In this document: positions 34,036-45,692 of the stretch, one piece after another
Position numbering within the stretch: position 1 is the first letter of the stretch
How the letters are laid out: every line of letters begins with the position of its first letter
Assembly (NCBI GenBank): GCA_038049695.1
Contig: CP142456.1
Location: 21,672,501-21,736,500 of the forward strand
Reading direction: 5' to 3'
DNA: 64,000 bases
From: Cinnamomum chago
Lineage: Eukaryota; Streptophyta; Magnoliopsida; Laurales; Lauraceae
Position numbers and translations under genes: made by a program
Notes under the pieces: model-generated
What the model saw: the letters and a program-made list of their open reading frames with translations, nothing else
Told to the model about the DNA's origin: nothing
Databases searched by the model: none

Positions 34036-34552
34036 AAGTGTTTGGTTGGATGTGGATTTGATTTGCATTTTCAAACAGGTGTGTTTTAATGGTAAGTAGG
34101 CTAAAAACGAGTGGGTAGTGTTTTAGGCCATTGGTGTGGGACTCATCTTAGCCACACGATACCCCCAACAGACTGAGCCCCAGCCGGGTATTGATAGGAA
34201 AATGGATGCATTTATTTTTCTCTTTTCTCATTTATTTTTCCTTCTTTGAATGGTATTATTTTTTCTTTTTGCTTCCATCCAAAGTTTTCTCTTTTTTAGT
34301 AGGGACTTTCAACCCATGTATTTTTTCAATTTACAAAGAGTTTATAGGTGCGATATTACAAGATTCTCATTATTATTTTTCACGATAATTTCTTCCTTTT
34401 GCCATAAAATCTCAAGACCTTTTTCCACTTTATTTTATTCTAAAAATTATTAAAAATAATAATAGTGGGTTCTTTTTTTATAGTTTTAATTATTATAATA
34501 ATTTGCTATATCTTTGTTTCAGCCCGGGCTCAGCACGGGCGTTTGTCGCTAG
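33065..34552 (+). mobile_element. Non-autonomous Helitron, copy B
   Basis: About 1.49 kb, starting ATTATATATATTAAAGTAA and ending GTTTGTCGCTAG-T. The intact 3' hairpin GCCCGGGCTCAGCACGGGC (34522-34540) lies about eight bases before CTAG. It matches copy A over its length with scattered substitutions and small indels; the CT microsatellite (34004-34035) is shorter. Both copies lack coding capacity. Confidence 0.82.
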
Positions 34553-34929
34553 TTTATATATATGTAACATGTTGGATTCGATCCATCCTACTATCAACGT
34601 GGGACCCATTATATGAATTATTTTACCCAACCATCCGTATATACATAGCTATGCACGTGGGAGCCAATAGATAAATACCTAAAAAATCTTACCTTAACCA
34701 ATAGATCTACAATAGCCAACCTACTTAGTACTTACCCACATTCAAATTGGGAAGATTGGTCTCTCGAACACTCACTAGAAGCGTCATTGCAACAATAACT
34801 GTCGGTGCATCTGTGGTGCACATGGTATACAAGCTTGTGATTATTTCTCTGAATTGGTTCTGTTTTTGTGAAGCATTATCTTTCTTTCTTAGAAATAATG
34901 CTAACAACTATAAGTTTGTATTATGAAAT
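34553..34929. other. No gene recognised
   Basis: AT-rich spacer between Helitron copy B and the Tat element. It ends in the target site GAAAT (34925-34929). Confidence 0.45.
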
Positions 34930-35603
34930 TGTGTGGGGTCGCTTCCTAATGACAGATTTGCGTGGGGCCACTCCCTAATTTTAGGATAAGTCCCTGGACT
35001 CGGTGTCATCCAGCTCGGTAGAAGCACCAGCTCGGGGAAGCACGGAGCCCATCTCGGTGGCCACGTTTGCTGGTGCCCATCTCGGTCTCGGCCTTGGCTT
35101 GATCTCAGCTCTCCTGTCATTCAGCCATAAATGCGACCATAAATGCGCTACCATGGCGGTAAACGGCGAATTGATAAATAGAGTGGGCGCCGGACCTAGA
35201 TAAGTGGCAAGCCTTATTTCAAGGTCACATCCGCAGACATAGGAGGATGGCTCGATGGGACGTTCCCTTTTCACCTACCCCCACTCAAAAGAGAAAGTAT
35301 ATGCTGATGGGATTCCCATCTCTCCCTGAGGGGCCCAGTCGGATGATGACTCTCACGTCTATATAATGCATGAAGAAAAACTATAGGTGGTATGCAACAA
35401 ATCTGCCCTTCATACTCTTCCTTCCCTATCTCCCCTCAGTTATCAAATTAACTCAAGCATTGGAGTGCCTTCGGCTGCCTACAGCTAGGGGCTCTGACCT
35501 TTGTTTTTCCTTTCAGATTATCGGAGGCCGATCCTTCCCCAAAATAAAAAAATCAAGAGCTTAATCCTCTTCAAACAAAGTCCATAAATTTTAGGCACTT
35601 ACA
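34930..35603 (+). repeat. Tat 5' LTR
   Basis: 674 bp, TGTGTGGGG...CTTACA, with TATATAATGCATGAAG promoter-like text near 35360. Confidence 0.9.
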
Positions 35604-36797
35604 GTTGGCGCCGACTGTGGGGATAGGATCTTTGCCAAAACCAAGCCTACAAAAGCCATGCCTCCAAAAATCAGGAACGGCGGCGAGAGATCGTCGAAAT
35701 CCCGAAAAGGTCATCATTTCCACCACCGGAACAACCACCGCTATTGTCATTTTCACGACCAGAGCCGCAACCTCATCCGCCCCAGTCATTACCTCCAGTG
35801 GTGCCCACCGGCACTCACTCTGCTCTTCTTCCCCCTCCGGGTCCAACGAGGTTCCCCCCATCCTACAGGAGCTGTCGGCGATTCCCCGCTAGAGAAGATC
35901 TGGAGGAAAATCCGGTCCCGTGTACGCCGAGGGTGTTTTCCAGTCGGACTCCTCGTCCCGACCTGTGATAGCACTCCCTCGGCGTGACGACCGCCATATG
36001 GCTCCTCACCTCCTAGATGCTCAGCCACCTAAGGGTCCTCAGTAGAATGTTTCCCCGTCGGATCCTCGACGACGAGGCAAAACCCCTGTCAGGGCAAAAT
36101 CTCATCACTCCCATCGTCACATTCACAATGATGCTCAGTCCTTTCATCGAGCCCATGAAGAAGATGACCCCCTGCTTGAAGAGCTCAAGGCCCAAAACCG
36201 GGTCCTCCAAGAGAAAGAGGAGTTGATTCGTCATCTCCAAGGGCAGCTTAAAGCAAATGAAAGGAGGACTCTTATTCCACCTCTCGGACGACAGCAAAAT
36301 CATCCGGACAACCGAGACTTGAGGCAGGTCCTCAACGACAGAAGAAGAAATCGCTACGAAGAAGAAGGCTCGAGCAGCAGCCATCTGCGTAGCAACCTCG
36401 AGGGGTCGCGTCGTGAGCTAGAGTCTCCGAGGCCAGAGAACATCACGGGCTTAAAGGAACTGCTCGACCACTACGGCAAACAAGAGGTTCAGGCCCGAAT
36501 GGCTGAGGTCGATTTTGCCCGAGATCGATCGGAGGCCTGCGATGCAGAAGACTAGGGCATGTCCCCCTTCTCCCAATAAATAAATGACTTCTCTCTTCCC
36601 GAGAGATTCAGCGTCCCGAGGTTCGTCCTCTATGACGGGACCTCGGACCCAGAAGCACATCTCCGGCATTTCACTCAGCGAATGTCGGTTTGGGGGGACA
36701 TCGGCCACCTGAACTGTAGGGTTTTCTCCTCCAGTTTAGGCGACCTCCCACTCTGATGGTTCTGCGCGCTCCCCGGAGGGTCGATCTCAAGCTGACG

Positions 36798-38247
36798 TGT
36801 AAGACCCCGACCCGAGTGAACCCGATTAGTGCTAATTAAGCAGTGTGTTAGTTCTAAGCTTGATTAGTGATTTTGGCTAAGTTGGGTTTAGATTAGCTTT
36901 TGGGATAGTTTTGGGGGATTTTGATTTCCTTGTGATTAGTGGGGCCCTTTGGGAGTTCCCTCTTTATGACATGGCATGTGTTTGAGGAATTATCGGAGGT
37001 TTTTGCATTCATGGTTTTATTCCCGTTTTATTGGTATTGTTAATCCCTTCAACTTTCACGTTGATCCTGTCCCCGTTTGAGATCCCGAAACCCGATTTCA
37101 TAGCCTTGAGGGCAAAACAGTCATTGTGCACTAAATCTATACCCAAAACTTGATATTCCTGAAACCCGCGAAACATAGACTTTTTGGAAACTAGATATTT
37201 CGGCGATCATTTCTTTCTTCTTCGTCGAATTCATTAGAAGCCCCGAAAGACAAGATTTCAGCCCTTGAATGTCTTTAGTAGTGGGACCCATTCCCATTTG
37301 CCGTATAAGGAGAACCCATCTTCCCATTCCCTTTTTCCAGCACAAAAAGAACCTAGGGTTTGCTTTTGGCAACTTTTCTTCTTCCTCTTGCTCTCTCCAC
37401 CTCCAATCCACACCAAACTTGCATCAATCAAGAAATGGAGATCATCTTCTTCTTCCTCTTCACCATGGCTCTCTATTGATACCATTTGTGAAGAAAACCC
37501 TCCATTCCAAGACCTTCATTGAGCTTACTCTTGCCATTAGAGGACCTTAAAAGTAAGTAATCCTTCCCTTCTTCGAGATTTGCATTCTTCTAGCCTTAGA
37601 GAGGCTTCATTTCCATTATTGTAAGGTTTCCCTTCCTATTTCTTGTTTTGACCCATTTTAGGGTTTGTTTTGGGGGATTTTTGTTATAGCTTGGATCTTT
37701 GGCTTGGAAGAGTATAGGAGTTTGATTTCTTGATTTGAAGACACAAGGCAAGTGGATGATTTGATTTTTATGAGCTTTCCATGGTTTCCATTAGGAATGT
37801 GGTTGACTTGTCATTTCACTCATATTTATTGGCTTGCATTTATTTTTGAAATGAATGCTTGAATGCATATTGGCTAAGTCATTTAATGTTTTGTTTATAT
37901 TGGCCTTTGTTGGCCTCTATTTTTGGGAAATGTAATTAAATGATATTTGTATAAACTTTACCTTACTTTGGGTAAACATGCTATAGATCATTGCTCATTC
38001 TGATACAGTATATTTATACTTGTGATATTATTTTATGACCAAGGGTGGTTGACTATTTGATTTGCTATACGCTTCCGCATTTAATAGAAATATTCATTTA
38101 TAGTTGTGATATCCTCACCGCGGACACCTGTGGGAAATTAAATAAACATATGTTATTATTAAACTATTGATGTAGATTGTTATCATTATGTCATTATCAC
38201 CACCATCACTAGTCCCGATCCCGGATCCCCGGTCCGGGGTCGCGACA
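36798..38247 (+). mobile_element. Solo LTR (chromovirus-like) inside the Tat gag
   Basis: 1,450 bp beginning TGTAAGACCCCGACCC and ending GGGGTCGCGACA, with no internal region. Its two termini match those of the Tekay LTR at 42952-52139 (which begins TGTTAGACCCCGACCC in its own orientation and ends GGGGTCGCGACA), so it is a related but shorter subfamily. Flanks TGACG and TGGCG may be a diverged duplication. Likely left by LTR-LTR recombination. Confidence 0.8.
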
Positions 38248-41200
38248 TGGCGGCAGCTCCGAAGCTCCTTCGTTGAGAAGTTTCAAGCGCATCGAGTCAT
38301 CCTGAAGATGGGTGGCAACCTCATGGCGATCCGAATGAAGGACGATGAAAGCATTACGGCATTCGGCAGAAGATTCTGAACGATCTATAGCCAGATCACG
38401 GACGCCAAAGATGACGTCGCAATCATGTGTTTCCGGCAGGCCTTGCTCCCAGGCAATGAGCTCCGCAGAGACCTGGTCCGAACCCCCGTAACCACAATGA
38501 AAGTACTGATGGCAAAGGTGAATCAATACATTGAGTAGGAAGAGGACGAAGCTCGAGGCAACGAGCGGTTCGGCCTCCCGCAAAAGGGCTAATCCTCTAG
38601 AGGGGAAGGGATGTTCCCCAAATAGAAGCCAGACAAGAAGAGAGCCACCGCCAGTTCAGCGACCTTCTCAACCTCCATCTCGGGTTGCAGCAAGAGACCG
38701 AAGTTCAAGCCTGCCAAGCCGGCCGGAGATCTTTACAGGGCCGTCAATGTTGTCTTCAAGGAGGCCATCTACAGACTCCTTGACAAAATCAAAGCAGAAC
38801 CCTATTTCCAGTGGCCGCAGCCGATGAGGGGCGGCCCATCCACTCGAGACCAGAGCAGGAACTGCTCTTACCATAAGCAGCACAAACATATGACTGAAGA
38901 CTGCATGGCCCTGAAATCCCACCTCGAGAAGCTCGTCAGGGACGGGCACCTTCGGGAGAACATCAAGGAGGGGGAAAGGATCAACCAAGCTCAGTAGCGC
39001 GCCCTACCCAGTGTGGATCAGGATAGCGACGAGTTGACGGATGTCATCAACGTCATTCACCTGGCCTCGGCTCCCAGTAGAGAAAGTTCCCAAGCTCGCT
39101 CAGAGGCTAGGAGGGCCTCCCATTGCAAACAGGTGATGTCGGCCGAGCTTGAGCCTACACCGAAGAAAACCAGGAAGGAAAAGCCCAAGATCTGGTTCTC
39201 GGACGAGGACCTAGGAGGGGTCCAGCTCCCAAACAAAGACGCACTCATCCTCACCCTACGGCTGAACAATTACACTGTGAAGCACGCCTTTATAGATCCA
39301 GGGAGCTCATCCGAGATCCTCTACTTCAGCTGTTTCAAGCAACTCGGCCTGACCGAGTCCGATCTGCAGGAAGCCCGCGTCCCCTTAGTAGGCTTCAACG
39401 CCAAGCCGGGGTATCCCAAGGGAAGGGTCTCGCTCGAAGTCCAAATATGAGGTGCCACAAAGATGGCCGATTTTATGGTAGTGGATGCACCGTCTCCTTA
39501 CAATATAATAATGGGGCGTGGTTGGCTGCACGACATGGAGGCTGTACCTTCCACCTTTCACCAGAAGCTCAAGTTTCCACTAGAGAAGGCCGAAGGGGTG
39601 ATCGAGATAGTAACCGTATGGGGAGATCAGCAGATGGCTAGATAGTGCCTCACAGCCGTAGTGTCTGGCGAAACGGAGCCACAGCAAGTGCATATGGCCA
39701 AACTCGAGGATGTCGGTCGAATAGCAGAGCAGAAGAGCATAGAGGAACTCACCAAGGTCAGGATCAATTTCGATAACCCCGAGCGGTATTTCCTACTGGG
39801 AAGCCAGCTCCCTGATAGCGAGAGGTCCGAGCTGCTCGACTTTCTACTGCAGAACAAAGACGTCTTCGCCTGGACTCCATACGAGATGCCTGGGATCGAC
39901 CAAGAAGTCATGTGGCACAAACTAAATGTGGACCCTGGACATAAGCCCATAGTGCAAAAAGCCCGCAGAACAGGGGTCCCTAGACAGAAGCGGTGATTGA
40001 AGAAGTAGACAAGCACATCGAGGCCGAAGCGATCTGCGAAGTGCATTATCCGAAGTGGCTGGCCAACACCATGGTGGTCAAGAAGAAGAACGACAAATGG
40101 AGGGTCTGCGTGAACTTCACTGACCTTAATAAAGCCTGCCCCAAGGATAGCTTCCCGCTCCCGAAGATCGACCAGATGATAGATGCCACCGTGGGTCATG
40201 ACAGGATGAGTTTTCTCGACGCCTACTGAGGTTACCACCAGATCCCCATGCATGGGCCTGATGAGGAGAAAACCGCATTCATAACACCTCGAGGCATCTA
40301 CTGTTACAAAGTGATGCCCTTTGGGTTAAAGAATGCTGGGGCGACATACCAAAGACTGGTTATGAAGATGTTTCAAGTACAGCTGGGGAAGACGGTGGAG
40401 GTCTACATCGATGACATGGTTGTCAAATCTAAAAAGTCACAGGACCATTTGGCAGACTTACGCCAGACATTCGCCATCCTCAGAAAGTTCCAGCTTAAAC
40501 TGAATGCCTCCAAGTGTGCGTTTGGCATCAGATCCGGCAAGTTCTTAGGAAGCCTGGTGACCCGGAGAGGGATCGAAGCTAATCTAGAGCAGATTTCAGC
40601 GATCCAGGCGATTCAGAGCCCGACCTTCGCAAAGCAAGTCTAGAGGCTCACGGGGATGGCTGCTGCGCTCAATCGCTTCATCAACCGAGCTTCAGATAAA
40701 TGTCACCCCTTCTTTCAACTCCTGAAAAAGATCTCCAAATTTCAGTGGACCCCGGAGTGTGATCAAGTGCTGGAGAAACTCAAGGAATACCTTTCCTCAC
40801 CACCACTGTTGTCCACTCCAACACAAGGTGACCTCCTTTATCTCTATCTAGCAGTCTCGGACCACGCAGTAAGCTGGACCTTAGTCAGAGAGAACGATAA
40901 GCAGCAGCAGCTCATTTACTACACTAGGAAAATCCTGCTCGACGCCGAGACTAGATACCTTCCACTCGAGAAACTTGTGCTGGCACTCGTTAGTGCCTCT
41001 CGCAAGCTCTCCCACTACTTCCAGACATATACAATGGTGGTTTTCACAGAACACCCGCTCAAGTCCCATTTTCGAAAGGCGGACTTCTCCGGAAGAATCT
41101 CCAAATGGGCCGTCGAACTGGGGCAATTCGATATCCAATATCAGCCCAGGACGACGATCAAAGCACAAATTCTGGCAGACTTCATCGTCGAGTTCACTTC

Positions 41201-42199
41201 TCCTAGTTCGGCACCGACCTCGCTCGATACCGAACTAGGGGACAATAAGGGCAATGCGACAGCCGAGACCGAGGAAGATCGATCTTGGAGACAATTCCTT
41301 GAGTCGTCCTAGAAGGTCTTCGTTGACAGATCCTCAACATCCAGAAGGGCTGGCGCTGGCATAGTCCTCCAATCTCCAAAGGGCCTAGTCATCGAGTAAG
41401 CCCTAACCCTTGATTTCAAAGCCTCCAACAATGAAGCAGAATACGAGGCACTGATTGCAGGCCTCGGTAGCACAAAAATCTTGGGGGCACGACGGCTAGT
41501 AGTCTTTAACGACTCTCAATTGGTGACGAACCAGCTAAGCAGAGACTATCAAGCCCGTGACGAAAGGATGACAGCTTATTTAGCCCACACAAAGCAACTC
41601 CTCTCCCAGTTTGAGAAAGCAGAAGTCAGGCAAATCGACAGAGAGTCCAATTGCCATGTAGATGGCTTCGCCAACTTAGCCTCTACCGTAGAAGTAGGAA
41701 AAAGAAGGGCAGTTGACGTGGAGACGTTGAAAAAACCAAGCATAGAGCTCCTTCCACCTCGGCAAGTCCTGTGCGTCGGTCTCGGTCAAAGCTGGATGGA
41801 TCCGATCATAGCATTCTTAAAAGAAGATAGACTTCTTGAAGACAAGAACAAAGCCCACAAAGTCGGAATGAAAGAAACTCATTTTTGGCTATCCCCAGAT
41901 GGGAAGCTCTATAGAAAGTCCTTCACAGGACCATATCTCCAATGCGTTCACTCGAGCAGGGTGGAAGACTTCCTTTCTGAAATTCACGAGGGAATCTGCG
42001 AAAGCAACATCGGAGGGAGATCACTAGCATACAGAGCCATCAGTCAGGGCTACTGGTGGCCCTACATGCAGAAGGATGCCCAGCTCCACGCCAGGAAATG
42101 TGAAAAAGATCAGAAGTTCTCCCACTCTCTGCCCCAAACGGCGCAAGACCTGAGTCTTCTCTCCAACCCATGGCCCTTCGCTCAGTGGGGGCTGGACAT

Positions 42200-42946
42200 C
42201 ATGGGACCCTTTCACTGAACTCCCAGTTCCCCGAGACTAGCAGGTGGTCCTCCCCGACGTACTTGCTCGAGTCCTCCAGGGCGTTAATCAAGGGCTGGCA
42301 TATCACCTTCACCCGAAGATAGTATGAATCCTCGCCCCCCGCGGACTTACAGATGTCATAGACGTCCTCTATGTCGTGCACGCCAAGGTTGATGTCGAGG
42401 ATTCTGTTCAACTATGCCATGCCCATAATTATTTTGAACCCATTTGGCATTAGTTGGAAGGGGCAGATCCACCACGAGCTAAGGCAGGATCGGAGAAGAG
42501 GATGAACGGGGAACCGGACCGCGCCTTCGATTATGGACACCAGAGGAAAGGGCATCCAGTTTTTGAATCGGGTGAGGCCGTCAAAAAGGCCCTGGAGGTC
42601 GTCGGGCTTCACCAAAACGTCATCTGGTATCTCATACGCCCTCTTGAGTCCCTCCAGAGCTTGGGGGCTCTCTAACTAGTGGCTGTAAATTCCCATTTCC
42701 TAAAGGCTAAAGACGAGTAGAGAGCAAGGAAGAAGGAACAAGACCTAGAAACCCTAGGGGACGGAAACCCTCTAGACGAAAGGCAGAAGAAGTGAGAGGA
42801 GGATGAGGAAGAAGAGAACTCACAGAGGGAATGTGAAGGTTTTTGAGAGTGAAAGTCTCTGGGTTTGTTGAGGTTCTGATTTCAGCAGAATGTCTTCTTC
42901 AGCAGAGCCTTCTTCCAAGCGAGAGCAAAGATAAGGGTGGAAAGGA
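42200..42946 (-). other. Antisense extra ORF of the Tat element
   Basis: On the minus strand, opposite to pol and between integrase and 3' LTR, runs protein-like text: IPDDVLVKPDDL, LTRFKNWMPFPLVSIIEGAV, RFPVHPLLRSCLSSWW, FQLMPNGFKIIMGM, EDSYYLRVKV, GNWEFSE. The pattern (FPVHP, PxQLMPNxxKIIxG, a lone WEF end) resembles the putative plant transposon/gag-like proteins that some Tat elements encode in antisense. Its upstream side holds CTAGGGTTTCTAGG-type leader text. The Tekay element inserted in this upstream part and more of the antisense region lies at 52145-52400. Fossil; function unknown. Confidence 0.55.
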
Positions 42947-42951
42947 AGGAT

Positions 42952-45692
42952 TGTCGTGACCCCGGAACGGATCCCGGGCCCGCGACGAGTGTTGCATTGC
43001 ATTCGGTGTTGTTAATTGCTTTCCCACAGGTTCCCGCGGTGAGGATTCCCAAAGACACGCGGAATCTGGCTCACACGTACAAGTATGCGGAAGCGTGTAG
43101 CAAAACACATCAAGATGAGCCCAACAAAACATTTGGGTGCCACAACAAATGATCACAAGGCATGGTATCATAGAAAGAAGCTAACAAGCATTCCCATTAA
43201 TATTCAAGTTATAGAACTAATACAAAACAAGTTAAGTTTAGTACAACCCATAAGAGACCAATAAAGGTCAATACAATCTCAAAATAGTCAAAAGAAACCC
43301 CAAGACTAAGGGTGACGAAACTCGAGAACCAGACCGACATCTAAATGACATCGTCGGGCTGCCACTCTCTCACGGGAGTTGGCTCACAAGCCTCCTCCTG
43401 ATGCTCCTCCTCAAAGGCAACGTCTCCTGCACCTGGGCACCAATGAACAAGGGTCAAACACGACGGTTTGGCACGTAATCAATTTAGGCATGAACATGAA
43501 CAATAACATTTAGAGAAAACATGTGAGCAAATCTTTGGTATGAAGTACTATCAAAGTTGAGATACATTTTTCAAGAGTACGAACAAAGCTGAGATACAAA
43601 ATAATCTAGCATGAGTACATAATATATCATGAATAGTTACAATCCACAAGGAGCCCATCCTTTCTCTATCATTTATATAATGAAAAGAGCAAGCACGCAC
43701 GACAAGCACGATATACATAATATAAGCACGACACGATTTCCCACAAGGACGGGAATTCCGGCCGCGGAACCGGACACGCACGATGTGTAATAAATACACG
43801 ACCAGTCTGCAGACAGTCCACATGTTTAAAGACCCCCAGACGGTGGATCAAACCGAAAGGGCAGTCTAAGCTCAGTGGTGTTTACTTAATTCATGAATGC
43901 ACAAGACACGCGAAGCACGATCAAAACACGTCGAGATAAAAAGGGGGAAATCACTTATCAAAACACGACGAACACGACTAGCAAGAGGCATAATAATTAT
44001 GCATAACACGCTTAGGAAGTGATCCCCTTTTTCTTGAAACAAAACTTCAAAACAAGCTTTTACTTGAAACTCAACACAAGTGCACGTTTATACTTATCGT
44101 ACCAAGACGGAAGTTCAAATACAAAGTCTGACAAGCATGTGCTAAGGCTACTAATTGACCTTTGTGTAATTGAAACCCCAAACGTCAGAAAATACAAGAA
44201 TTGGTGTCCCCGCAGTTGGGTTTCATTTCGAAGTTCCATTTACACAATGTCAAGTTAAAACCCTTAACATAGTCTAGTTTTCAGCCCTCAAGAAATACAC
44301 AAGATGGAGAGAAATCATCTTCCTGAGTCTGGCAGGTTCGCTCGAGCGAACCTGTCACGTTGATGACACTTCGCTCGAGCAAGACACTTCGCTCGAGCGG
44401 ACCTTACAACGTAGACAGTTCGCTCGAGCGAATGTTGGCTCGAGCGAATAATAAAAATGCGTTCGAACGAACGAACGACTCACTGCTGCCTGAGCTCGCT
44501 GAGTGCGGAAATCCCCTTTCCTTGCACCTCTTTCACTACATTCTTCTCCTTCTTCTCATCCACCAACCACATATCATCCCTTGAGCCTTCATGCTCACCA
44601 AGGGTTTATTTATCATCATCACACATCCAAATCAAGCAAGATAAAATCATAAACTTGTAGACAAATCACATGCACAATTCCTAAAACGAAATAGAATCAA
44701 AATACAATGCACATGAAGCCTATAAAGATCACTTGCCTTGACCAAAGCTAAACACTCCTCCTCAAGCACTTCCTCAAACTAATCAACACTACAAGAAAAA
44801 TCCAAGAGAAAACCACACAACTCACTAAATCTTGAAAACAAGAAACCCATTTAGAAAAAGGGTTGAAACTAGGAAAATCATGATCTTAAAGGACTAAAAA
44901 GACTCCATGAAAGATGTGGGTTGAAGCTCTTACCTAGGAATGGTCACACAAGAGAGAAGAGAGGAAATGTAGATCTTGTCCCAAAAGAAACTCCAAGAAA
45001 CTTGTACCAATAGAGAGCTTGCAATGAGATGGAGAAGATGATGAACTTGAAGCTTTATTTGGAGCTCTCTAACTAGATCATGCAAGGGGAAATGAGGAGG
45101 GAGAGAAAAAGGGTTTTTCTTGCCCTAGGTTCAGAAGTTGCAGAGATTGGGGAAAGTGAATGAAAGAGAGGAAGAAATGAGACTTAAGTGATGACTCATG
45201 GGCCCATTGGGCTTGAACTTGAAATGGCTAAAACATGACCTTGTGGGCCTCGGATGACTTCGACGAAGAAGGATAAAACGATCGTCGAAATATCTAGTTT
45301 CCAAAAAGTATATTTTTGACATAGTTTTGAAGTCTCGAAAATTGTGTCCAGATTTGTGCAAGAAAGACAATTTTACCCTCTTTGGGCCAAAACTTGGGTT
45401 TTTTGGGCTTCAAACATGAATGGGCTTAATACGAAAGTTGTAACACGTCGAAATATCAATCAAATGAAATCAAAATCACAATCACACGGAAATCGATACG
45501 ATCTTCCCAAGCTCACACGTGCACTCAGGCCATCCTGAGTGTGTCTAACTAATATTAAACGTTCTCAAAATTACCAAAGCTATATCCAAGACTAAAACTA
45601 ATCACTTCTAACCCAACAATAACTAAACCCACTTAGGACTAAACACATACTAATCACACACTAATCGGATTGGTCTGGGTCGGGGTCTAACA
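42952..45692 (-). repeat. Tekay 3' LTR
   Basis: 2,741 bp, almost identical to the 5' LTR. Contains the TTCGCTCGAGCGAA iterons at about 44335-44475. Confidence 0.93.

Noticed and set aside
31700-34453. Similar 65-67-codon frames repeated in the two Helitron copies
   Set aside because: Phe/Ser-rich text from duplicated AT-rich DNA; not conserved as protein and no domain.
44785-44800. CACTACAAGAAA, which looks like a CACTA terminus
   Set aside because: It is part of both Tekay LTRs (again near 51236), with no inverted partner or subterminal repeats; chance match.
42820-45538. Many 60-90-codon frames duplicated at 49251-51985
   Set aside because: Both sets lie in the paired Tekay LTRs and are shadows of non-coding LTR sequence.
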